Shown one piece after another: positions 11,830-20,299 of a stretch of 64,000 nucleotides of DNA (positions are counted from its first letter, which is position 1; each line of letters starts with the position of its first letter). The notes under the pieces were generated by a model. It searched no databases, was not told the origin of the DNA, and saw only the letters and a list, made by a program, of their open reading frames with translations. The stretch covers positions 315,701 to 379,700 of the forward strand of contig UESW01004767.1 in NCBI GenBank assembly GCA_900491605.1, written 5' to 3'. Origin of the DNA: Calamus simplicifolius (Eukaryota > Streptophyta > Magnoliopsida > Arecales > Arecaceae). The position numbers and the translations under genes are program-made.

Positions 11830-12698
11830 TTTTAGAAAGCGAGTTGATTCTAACTTGAGAGTGCTGTGCTCACTAGGGGTTCATGTGTGGAAATGTCTAT
11901 AATGGCTGTAATGAAGTCGGCTACTCAGCTGGCCCGTTTTAATTAATGGAGTTGGTGGTCGCTCATCGTTTCAATGAATTTATTCAAAGTTTTACAGTTG
12001 ACTATGGACTTTTCTGACTCAGTACTGCATTAATTAGATATAACGGAAATGATTCCAAATCGACTGCTTGACGGTGGCTCCTTTTTTGATGAAATTTTAT
12101 TAGGTTAATGATGGATTAATGATTTTCTATAAAAATAATAGTGATGGATTAGTGACGAAAATATTAGTGATTGATTGTGATGGAATAATAATGATGATTA
12201 ATGGATTCTTTCGTCACTAATCTATCAGCAAATTGTGATGGCATAGTGATGGAACTATTAGTGACATGCATTCCATCAATAATCTATCACTAAACCGTGA
12301 CGGAATATTTGTGACGGACTAGTGACGAAAGTTTTAGTGACTAAATTTTTTGTCAATAATCCGTCACTAAATTGTGATGGAATAGTGAAAAAAATATTTG
12401 TGATGTGATAGTGACGGAATAATGAGTGACGGATGGTTCGTCACTAATCCGTCACAATTTAGTGACGGAAAATATGTTTCGTCATAAATTGTGACGGAAT
12501 ATTTCATCACAAATTTGTGACGAAATATTTCGTCATAAATCCGTCACTATTATTTGTGACGGACGCTCTTTCCGTCACTAATTTAGTGACGGCAAAAATG
12601 GTGACGATAAGATTTCCATCACTAATCCATCACTAAACCCGGTTTGTGGCGGAATAGTAATGAAAATTTTCGTCACTATTATATATTTTCTTGTAGTG
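11830..12698. repeat. CACTA type-a subterminal repeat arm (nested element)
   Basis: Reverse complement of about 5425-6345, including the non-repetitive inner part (aagcgagttgattctaactt block). It ends in the TAGTG terminus at 12698. Confidence 0.85.
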
Positions 12699-12883
12699 TA
12701 AATTCTAACCAAGAAATTAAAACCTTCTAACTGATGGGGCTTCATTTGCTTCAAATGCCTTGGATGGATAGAAATTTCAGCTGCTATAAAATCTTCTGAA
12801 ACTTTAGGTGCAGAGTAATGAAACATTTCTTCCCTGTGTTTCGTGATCCGGAAAGTGAGTCCTTGCTGGCCGTGAAGCTGAAA
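12699..12883 (-). pseudogene. CLASSY-like SNF2 protein exon fragment, captured
   Basis: Minus strand: an intron tail ending tttgtattttcag (about 12884-12897) leads into an exon from about 12883. It reads through a FRITKHREEMFHYSAP stretch to AEISIHPRHLKQMKPHQLEG and then FNFLVR, ending where the nested transposon starts at 12698. The HPRH-x-K-x-MKPHQ-x-EGFNFL block is what I associate with the start of the SNF2 helicase region of CLASSY-type chromatin remodellers, which act with Pol IV in RNA-directed DNA methylation. Only some 60 aa are present; the ATP-binding motif and the rest of the helicase are absent. Across the nested element, the minus strand at 6375-6346 begins with codons that would read NLVND in one frame. 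The family continues with a similar NLVAD, but one base would have to be missing. Confidence 0.6.
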
Positions 12884-12975
12884 ATACAAAAGAGCAACAG
12901 TCAAATTGATGATATGCATTCATGAACATAAGAAGTATAAAATCCTTTACAATCAAATGATGATATGCAACAGTC

Positions 12976-13305
12976 AACTTGGGTTGGTGTGCACTTAACA
13001 CTGGTCTCTTTGATTATGTCTGGGTTCAATTCTACAACAATCCACCGTGCCAGTACTCCTCAGGGAACGTTGGCAATCTCGACGATGCATGGAAACAATG
13101 GCTAACAATTCCTGCCCAGAAGATTTTCCTGGGACTTCCTGCAGCTCCTCAGGCAGCTGGTAGTGGATTTATTCCTGCCAGTGATCTCACATCTAAAGTG
13201 CTTCCAACCATCAAGAATTCAAAGAAGTATGGGGGGATCATGTTATGGTCTAAATACTATGATGATCTAACTGGGTACAGTTCTTCAGTTAAGAATCAAG
13301 TGTGA
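12976..13305 (+). pseudogene. Class III chitinase (GH18) C-terminal fragment, captured
   Basis: An open frame ends at TGA 13303-13305 and reads ALNTGLFDYVWVQFYNNPPC, then the IFLGLPAAPQAAGSGFIP and YGGIMLWSKYYDD blocks. These are hallmarks of plant acidic class III endochitinases (hevamine type), secreted enzymes that hydrolyse chitin in defence. Only the last third is present, about 108 of roughly 300 aa. The signal peptide and the GH18 catalytic D-x-x-D-x-D-x-E motif are missing, so an active enzyme is not possible. The sequence after the stop (to about 13700) looks like retained 3' UTR. The piece adjoins the CLASSY-like fragment in opposite orientation. Confidence 0.85.
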
Positions 13306-13699
13306 TAGGCTCCAAGCTCTTGTCCTTGCTCTTGTGAAATTAAACTATATATGTGAACACATATGGTGTGTATCTACTCTACGATGATCTCATGTTTGAT
13401 CTGTAGCTTCTGAATGAAAGAGTTGTATTGGAACTTCCATTTGCAAGATGTCTTTGTATGCAATGGTTTTCTATTGATAAATTGTTCTGTCAGGGATGAT
13501 ACATTTAGATCACCACCCCTTCATATAAGTTATTTCAGTGTAACAATGCTGGTCTGCTCCAACTTTAGCTGCATGCTTTCAAACCACTTCTCCTTTGGCT
13601 ATAAAAGTCACATTCTTGTTTATAAAGCAATGTGTGATATAGCCTTCAGTCAAACTAACTTTTGATACCAACCAACTTCATTGAACATTTCAGACTATG

Positions 13700-14440
13700 G
13701 GCAGTGACTCGTTTACTTTTTGCCTGACAAACCTGGGCACATTGCCACAGCATTTGAGCAAACAGTGAGTACAGAAAAGGGGAATTCAATTACTATTATT
13801 CTGAACATAAACATTTATAACCCCTTTCCTATCACTACATCTCTAAAAGACAATCGTAAATAGAAAAGCATCAACAATACAAAAAATATGTATAGGCGCC
13901 AATCTTTGTTATGATTCTCTGGTTGTTTGCAAACAAAACTGCAAAGATTGAAAACAAAACGCTGGCGCTGCCATGCACCCACCGCTGGCAGGCCTTCACC
14001 GCCCATGAGCTCAAAGATTGCAATAAATAATCTATGTATACGTATGCTCTGCATGCAGTTCTAAAAGCAATAAACATGATGAGCTAGATCATCTTGAACA
14101 ACATGTATTGATCTCTTTCCATTCAGTCATCTCCCTCTCTTCCATGTTGATAGATCTTACAAAATCCGAAAGATTTTTTCTATCTTTGATGGATCTTACT
14201 AGATCCTCAAGATTTTCTTACCATCGATGTGCGCTCTCGCTCTAACACAAGGTCACTATCGGCTATGGCAACATAAATCATAGAGTTTGATTTTTTTTTT
14301 CCACATCAGCCCTGCACATAAGATTACTAATGATATAGTTGATATATTAACAACAAATTTATTCTTATATACCTGGTCATAAATAAACCATGATGAAATG
14401 ACTTTTCTGAATTGGAGAAAAATAAATAAATTTACCATAA
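13700..14440. other. Outer CACTA interior, unidentified sequence
   Basis: Between the chitinase and zinc-finger fragments. A GC-richer patch at about 13960-14050 is open in two minus-strand frames but resembles nothing I know. A repeated tagatcttac/ggatcttactagatc block occurs at 14145-14210. Confidence 0.35.
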
Positions 14441-14526
14441 CTTACTAGGTTCAACTATTTTGGATTCAAAAGACCTGGAATTTTGAAGCAAAAAGGCAGT
14501 CTAATGTTAGTATATCCTGCTTGTAG

Positions 14527-15061
14527 ACCCAGATGCAGAAGTGATAGCTCTTTCTCCCAGGACTCTCTTAGCCACAAACAGGTACATATGTGAAGTGTGT
14601 CATAAAGGCTTTCAGAGGGATCAGAACCTTCAGCTACACCGGAGGGGTCATAACCTTCCATGGAAGCTGAAACAAAGGAGCAGTGCAGAAGCTAAGAAGA
14701 GGGTGTATGTCTGCCCAGAGGTGAGCTGCACTCACCATGACCCAAGCCGCGCTCTTGGTGATTTGACAGGCATCAAGAAGCATTACTCGAGAAAGCATGG
14801 AGAGAAGAAATGGAAGTGTGACAAGTGCTCCAAGAGATACGCAGTTCAATCAGACTGGAAGGCTCACTCCAAGATATGTGGCACCAAAGAATACCGCTGT
14901 GATTGTGGAACAATTTTTTCAAGGTAAGCTAAATCCATTACCAGCAAAGCAGCTCATAGCAAAAGCAAATAACTTTTGTAAGCTAAGCTGAGTTCCATTT
15001 CATGGTGCTCTCAGGAAGGATAGCTTCGTGACTCACCGAGCATTCTGCGATGCCCTGACTC
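14527..15061 (+). pseudogene. INDETERMINATE-DOMAIN (SGR5/IDD14-16-like) zinc-finger fragment, captured
   Basis: Two exons with correct splice signals: 14527-14923 (after tgcttgtag; ends AG|GTAAGC) and 15015 to about 15061 (after tgctctcag). The translation carries the full ID domain: finger 1 YICEVCHKGFQRDQNLQLH, finger 2 beginning YVCPEVSC with the RALGDLTGIKKHYSRKH block, finger 3 WKCDKCSKRYAVQSDWKAH and finger 4 YRCDCGTIFSR|KDSFVTH. IDD proteins are nuclear transcription factors; the YSRKH and CDKCSKRY variants suggest the SGR5/LPA1 subgroup (gravitropism and shoot architecture). Both the N-terminus before the fingers and the long C-terminus are missing; after CDALT the frame runs into unrelated sequence and stops. 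Retained introns show capture at the DNA level. Because all four fingers are intact, a DNA-binding-only peptide is conceivable, but there is no evidence of expression. Confidence 0.85.
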
Positions 15062-15287
15062 ATATTGAAGTAGTGCCTCTTGAGACATATATATGAAAAC
15101 ATATTCAGAGCAAACGAATAGAAACACATACATCAACGTGATTCAAATCAGCCTAAAAGGACACACGAGATCGCAGATATAATACGTTTAAATCAAGAAA
15201 AGAGAGATCTACAAGAACAAATACAAACCTACTCAATGTACCAATAACAGATCTAAGAAGCGGGGCATCAGAAGGCGAGAGACTCAC

Positions 15288-15501
15288 CGAAAACAGTGTT
15301 GGTGGGGTTCATGGCGACCTGGTTCTTGGCAGCATCCCCGATGAGCCGCTCGGAGTCAGTAAAACCGACGTAAGATGGGGTGGTGCGGTTCCCCTGGTCA
15401 TTGGCGATGATCTCCACGCGGTCGTGCTGCCAGACGCCAACACACGAGTAGGTCGTCCCGAGATCGATCCCGATCGCCGGACCTTCGCCGTTGCCGGCCA
15501 T
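15288..15501 (-). pseudogene. HSP70 first exon fragment, captured
   Basis: From ATG at 15501 the minus strand reads MAGNGEGPAIGIDLGTTYSC, then VGVW and a RTTPSYVGF block, to NPTNTVF at 15288, followed by a GTGAG donor. This is exon 1 of a cytosolic HSP70/HSC70, including the phosphate-binding GIDLGTTYS loop of the ATPase domain. The donor sits where plant cytosolic HSP70 genes usually have their intron. About 70 of roughly 650 aa are present; the remaining ATPase and substrate-binding domains are missing. Part of the intron (to about 15080) and the 5' UTR (to about 15590) came along. Reading through the donor gives six extra codons and a stop. Confidence 0.9.
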
Positions 15502-15654
15502 GGCGTCCACGGAGATCAAGGAGAATAAGGTGGACGAGAAGAGCGAGAGAGCCGAGCAGGATCACGCGGCTAGGGTTTCTAGGTCGCGACGGAATTATAA
15601 GTGCGGCAGATGGTAGGGTTCTGGAAAGTTCGGCAGACTTTGTGCGGAATTATA

Positions 15655-16440
15655 AGTCCAACCACGCCCCAAATCTCAAGTCTCCAAGGTCTCCGCATGC
15701 CACCAGGACGCTCACCAGAGTCACCTCATCCGGCTCGAACCCCTCCGCCCTCATCGTGCAGAATAACTCGACCGCCTCCCTTGCGAATCCCATCCTGGCG
15801 TACCCCGAAATCATGGAATTCCAAGAAATCACATTCCTCTCACGGATTTCATCGAACACCTTGCGTGCGGAGCCCATCTGGCCGCATCTCGAATACATGG
15901 TGATCAAAGAGTGCTGGACGTGGTCGTTGGAGCGGAGCCCGAGCTTGAAGATGGACGCGTGGGCGGTCTGGCCGTGATGCAAGGACTGGAGGTTGGCGGA
16001 GGCAAGGAGGACGAAGGGGTAGGTGAAGTGGTTGGGCATGGCGCCGGATTTGATCATGCGGAGGTAGTAACGGAGGGCGAGGGAGTGGTTTCTCCAGCAA
16101 GTGACGAGGCCGCGGATCATGAGGTTGAAGGAGAAGTCGTTGGGGTGGGGGATTTGGAAGAAGAGGAGGGTGGAGTAGGGGAGGTCTTGGAGGCCGACGA
16201 CGAGCTTGGAGAGGAGGTGGTTGGGCTTGTGGATGGAGGAGGTGAGCATGTGGGAGTGGATCTGCTTGAAGGAATCCAAGGACCTGCATTGCTTCAAGAG
16301 GCTCAGGATGCGGCGGCGGCGGCGGCGGCGGTGGTGATGAGGTTCGAGTTCTTGAGCTCTTGGGGAGGGGTGGGTAGGGATTGGAAGAGTGGGAGGGAGG
16401 GAGGAGGTTTGGCCTTCGGCAGTCTGGATTTTAGCATCAT
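15655..16440 (-). pseudogene. PPR protein (PCMP/E-DYW class) N-terminal fragment, frameshifted, captured
   Basis: From an ATG at 16440 a leader reads MMLKSRLPKAKPPPSLPLFQ and enters an alanine run encoded by a (GCC)n tract near 16312-16332. The downstream PPR sequence is in a different frame: LLKQCRSLDSFKQIHSHML, then repeats with NDFSFNLMIRGL, PNHFTYPFVLLA, SLITMYSRCGQMGSARKVFD, NVISWNSMISGYARMG and PDEVTLVSVLVACG. These are the P-, L- and S-type motifs of plant organelle RNA-editing or processing PPR proteins, which start with a transit peptide. The fragment breaks off near 15655 at a junction with foreign sequence. About 215 aa of a normally 500-700-aa protein are left, with a frameshift attributable to slippage in the GCC tract. 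Confidence 0.85.
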
Positions 16441-16734
16441 TTGATGCGCGCTTTGATTTTGGGTTGGCGCGTGAGAGGATATGCTGGGTGCTGGTCTTAG
16501 ATCTAATATGCTGTACATGATTTGAAAAAATGGATCTAATATGTCATATATTATTTGGCCCATGTAGCCCTACAAGAGGGTTAATTGATTGGCCTCACTT
16601 AGGCTTTTATTTTATAACCTTGCTCCATGTCCATAGTCATGCAGCATTGGGCAAATGTGGTTCTCATACGTGATCATTTTTTAATTATATAATATTTTTT
16701 AATTATATAATACATAATATATAAAATAATAATA
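16441..16734. other. Outer CACTA interior, unidentified
   Basis: Short stretch between the PPR fragment and the type-b arm, probably the upstream region of the captured PPR gene. No feature seen beyond AT-rich tracts. Confidence 0.4.
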
Positions 16735-17926
16735 TTTAAAATATTTTATTATTTTTTATTTTAATATTAATTCTTTTAAAAAAATATTAGACATGCAATT
16801 ATTTATAATAAAATATTATTATTATTATAAATTATAAATTTTTTTATTTTACTTTCTTTCTTCTCATTCAAATAAAAATATTAAAAGTATAAATTTGGTG
16901 ACGGAAGGGTAATCCATCACTAATTCATTACTAATATAGTGACGGATTGCTCTTTCGTCACTAATTTTGTGATGGATTAGTGACGGAAGGGCAATATGTC
17001 ACTAAATTAGTGATGGATGAAGAAATCTGTCACTAATTAGTGACGGATTGCTCTTCCATCACTAAATTAGTGATGGATAGGGCAATCCGTCACTAAATTA
17101 GTGACGGATTAGTGACGGAAGGCCAATCCGTCACTAAATTAGTGACGGATGGGGCAATCCATCACTAATTTAGTGATGGATTGCTCTTCCGTCACTAATT
17201 AGTGATGAATTAGTGACGAAAGGGCAATCCGTCACTAATTTAGTGATGGATTTCTCATCCATCACTAATTTTGATGGATTAGTGACGAAAAATAATTCGT
17301 CACTAATCATTAATTTGTGATGGATTAGAGACGAAAAAGTAATCCATCATTAAGTCAGTGACGGATTGCCTCATCCGTCACAAAATTAGTGACGGATTGC
17401 CCAATCCATCACTAAATTAGTGATGGATTAGTGACGGAAGAAATATCCGTCACTAATCCATCACTAATTTAGTGACGGATTGCTCTTTCGTCACTAATTT
17501 GTTATGGATTAGTGACAGAAGGGCAATCCGTCACTAAATTAGTGATGGATTTCTCATCCATCACTAATTTTGATGGATTAGTAATGGAAAATAATTCGTC
17601 ACTAATTAGTGACGATTGGTTTCCATCACTAATTTGTGACGGATTAGTGACGAAAAAGCAATCCATCACCAAGTTAGTGACGGATTACTCTTCCGTCACT
17701 AATTTGTTATGGATTTGTTATGGATTAGTGACGGAAGGGCAATCCGTCACTAAATTAGTGACGGATGTAATAGTCCGTCACTAATTTAGTGACAGTTTAG
17801 TGACGAAAAAACTAATCCATCACTGATTTTAATTTTTATCACTATTTTGTTACTAAACCGTCACAATTTAGTGACGAAAATTTGCATCACTAATTTTCGT
17901 CACTATTTTAACATTTTCTTGTAGTG
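16735..17926. repeat. CACTA type-b subterminal repeat arm (outer element)
   Basis: AT-rich inner part followed from about 16900 by alternating direct and inverted copies of the gtgacggattag unit. Reverse complement of 6376-7480. Ends in TAGTG at 17926. Confidence 0.85.
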
Positions 17927-17930
17927 ATCC

Positions 17931-18214
17931 TCGATCGGGATCATGTCTTAGATTGATCACAACCGTCGGATCGTCTCCGATTGGATGGATCGCAACCATT
18001 GGATCGATCATCGCCGATCGAGATCATGGCTTGGATCGATCGCAGCCGTCGGATCGTCTCTGATCGGATTGATCGCAACGTTCGGATCGATAATTGCCGA
18101 TCGGGATCATGGCTTGGATCGATCACAACCGTCGTATCGTCTCCGATCGGATGGATCGCAACCGTCAGATCGATCATCACCGATTGGGATCATGGCTTGG
18201 ATCGATCACAGTGT
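17931..18214 (+). repeat. Tandem repeat, ~84-bp unit, GATC-rich
   Basis: Just over three units beginning cgatcgggatcatggcttgg and containing ggatcgatcacaaccgtcgg and gtctccgatcggatgg. It starts within a few bases of the CACTA terminus at 17926. Open frames across it are a by-product of the repeat. Confidence 0.8.
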
Positions 18215-18445
18215 GCACCTAGGCACAGCCCATTAGCACGGCCCATTCTGAGTCGTTTTGGCACGGCCCATCAGCACGGCCCTAATGGGCCGTGCCAGGC
18301 ACAGCCCGTGGCCCATTTCTTGATGGGTCACGGGCCGTGCCGAATTTGAATTTTTTGTTATCGGGCCGTGCCAGGCATGGCACGGCAATTTTTCTGGGAC
18401 GATGGGCCTGGGCCGTGCCGGGCACGGCCCGGCCCCGCGCCCATG
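18215..18445. repeat. GC-rich palindromic cluster (GGGCCGTGCC motif)
   Basis: At least eight copies of ggcacggccc/gggccgtgcc in both orientations, with strong hairpin potential. The pattern resembles termini of some plant hAT-like elements, but no element boundaries or target duplication could be defined. Confidence 0.6.
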
Positions 18446-19340
18446 CCTATTCACTGGGAAAGGATTAGGTAAGCTCTGGATTGGGAGCTCACGGACGAAG
18501 GGAGGTGTAATGAGGGAAGTTGTGAATAATCGAAAAGGACCATGATAGAAAAAGTCTTTGTACAATAGACTCCGATGCACAAAGCGTGCAACAGGCTGGC
18601 CCCGACCACCTCATCTGCAGCATTGAATTGAATTTAATTAAATTCAATCAGCCGTCCTAGAGATCGGTAGCAGCAATTCACGAATGATATCCCTTCGTTC
18701 GCTGCATTGACTGCATTTGATTTCTAACAGCATTTTTTCTTTATTTTATAAAAATAGATTTCATTTTCTATTTTTTATCTTTACAAATTACGTTTGGTAA
18801 TTAAATAGAAATAAAATCACTTTTTATTTCTTATATTTATTACAAAAATATTTTAAAAGGATAACTAAAAAAAGATATATACATAATAATATTTTTATTT
18901 AATATTATATTGCATAATAATATTGATTATAATATATATATTCTATATTATTATAATAACTTTATAACATGTTCTATATACATTATGTATTACAATATAA
19001 GATTAATAATTTTATTAACAATATGATAATACATAATAAATTATAGTATACTACAATATTATAATAAGTAATTATTTTGTTATATAAAAAATATTATATA
19101 ATATTTTATTTTTATGTATTATATATAAATACATATTTACTATATATAATATATGTAAATAATATAGTATTAAAGAAACTATAGTAATATATTACTAAGA
19201 ATATATATATATAACATGTTAACGATATAATAATAACAATATAATTAAATACAGTATAAGAAATAAATAGTTATATTGATATTTATAATTATTAATAATA
19301 TCATATAAAATATATAATTAATATAAATATAGTAAATATA
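18446..19340. other. Intergenic, AT-rich, no gene seen
   Basis: Contains aaaaagtctttgtacaat near 18549, matching the termini of the Mutator-like element at 3874 and the MITE at 25600, but without a partner end. From about 18720 the sequence is extremely AT-rich. Confidence 0.5.
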
Positions 19341-19349
19341 AATTTGATT

Positions 19350-20155
19350 TTAGGAAAGGTATACAACATTTTTCTACTATTTTCGAGAAAATCATAGTGA
19401 AAGGGTTGGATTTCTAAAAAAAATGTTTTTCCTACGATTTTTATTAAATTCGTAGAACCTTTCCTACGATTTTGTGAAAATCGTAGGGAAATACTTTTGA
19501 TCTTTCCCTATGATTTTTTGAAAATCGTAGGGAAAATTTTTTTAGAAAAATAAAAGTCTTTCCCTACGATTTTCAAAAAATCGTAGGTAAAGGCTCTAGA
19601 TCTTTCCCTACGATTTTTTTGAAAATCGTAGGAAAAGATTTTTAAGAAAATTTTTGGAGGAAGATTTTGCCTCCAAAAATTTGTATAGCCTTTCCCTACG
19701 ATTTTCAAAAAATCATAGGCAAAGGCTCATGATATTTCCCTACGATTTTTGAAAATCGTAGGGAAAGATTGTTTCAGAAAAAATTTTGGAGGGAGACGTT
19801 GGTTCCAAAAATTAGCATATCCTTTCCCTACGATTTTCAAAAAATCGTAGGTAAAGGTCCAACCTTTCCCTACGATTTCCAAAAAATCGTAGGGAAATAT
19901 TGTTTCAGAAAAAATTTGGAGGGAGACGTTGGTTCCAAAAATTAGTATATCCTTTCCCTACGATTTTCAAAAAATCGTAGGTAAAGGTCCAACCTTTCCC
20001 TACGATTTTTTGAAAATCGTAGGTAAAGGTTTTAGCCTTTTCACTATGAAATCTTTAGCTATGATTTTTAAAAATCGTAGGGAAAGATATCTTTTGCCTA
20101 CGATTTTAAAATCGTAGGTGCGAAAATCGTAGGCAAAAGCTATTTTCTTGTAGTG
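19350..20155. mobile_element. Orphan CACTA terminus, second family (CCTACGATTTT repeats)
   Basis: A series of short inverted repeats, ccctacgattttcaaaaaa with tcgtagggaaag, repeated about a dozen times, ends in attttcttgtagtg at 20155. The terminus is the same as in the other two CACTA elements, but the subterminal repeat is unrelated. No matching CACTACAAGAAAA start lies upstream, so this is a 5'-truncated element or an end separated from its partner. Confidence 0.75.
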
Positions 20156-20299
20156 AAATGAAATAAAAAAAAGTTAAAAAGCTTGATGACTTTAAACTTT
20201 AAAAAGGAGGTAAAAATATAAATAAAAATAAAGTAAAAATTATTGTAAATAAGAATATAAAGATAAGGTTGTAGATATTGTAAATAAGATTTTAGATAT

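Larger units (their letters stand above)
6376..12698. mobile_element. Nested CACTA transposon, opposite orientation, TSD TAA
   Basis: CACTACAAGAAAATG at 6376 opens a type-b subterminal arm (6376 to about 7480), and a type-a arm (about 11830-12698) closes with TTGTAGTG at 12698. The flanking triplets are identical, TAA at 6373-6375 and TAA at 12699-12701, as expected for a CACTA insertion. The arms are the reverse of those of the outer element (a...b outside, b...a inside), which explains the apparently interleaved long inverted repeats 5425/12698 and 6376/17926. The interior (7480-11830) lacks a transposase but holds a C-rich leader-like segment and at least one exon-like piece. Length 6.3 kb. 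Confidence 0.7.
5425..17926. mobile_element. Outer CACTA transposon carrying host gene fragments (Pack-CACTA)
   Basis: The left terminus CACTACAAGAAAATA at 5425 and the right terminus ending TTTTCTTGTAGTG at 17926 are the canonical CACTA (En/Spm-like) ends. Behind each lies a long subterminal region of degenerate alternating-strand repeats of the type TTAGTGACGGATTAGTGACGGA. The left arm (type a, 5425 to about 6345) differs from the right arm (type b, about 16735-17926). Flanking triplets are ATT (5422-5424) and ATC (17927-17929), an imperfect 3-bp duplication. The total is 12.5 kb, or about 6.2 kb once the nested element 6376-12698 is removed. The interior holds fragments of CLASSY-like, chitinase, IDD, HSP70 and PPR genes. 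No transposase was found, so movement would have needed an enzyme supplied elsewhere. Pairing 5425 with 17926 is inference. Confidence 0.65.

Noticed and set aside
5425..12698. A single CACTA element from 5425 to 12698 with 0.9-kb terminal inverted repeats
   Set aside because: Arms match, but flanking triplets (ATT and TAA) do not, and a second matching pair overlaps it; the nested opposite-orientation model explains both arms and triplets better.
14527..15061. A functional full-length IDD gene
   Set aside because: Both the N-terminal part and the long C-terminal region are missing, and unrelated sequence with a stop follows exon 3.
15849..16444. Long open frames overlapping the PPR fragment on both strands
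   Set aside because: They are shadows of the GC-rich PPR sequence in other frames (proline/arginine- or glycine/valine-rich low-complexity translations).
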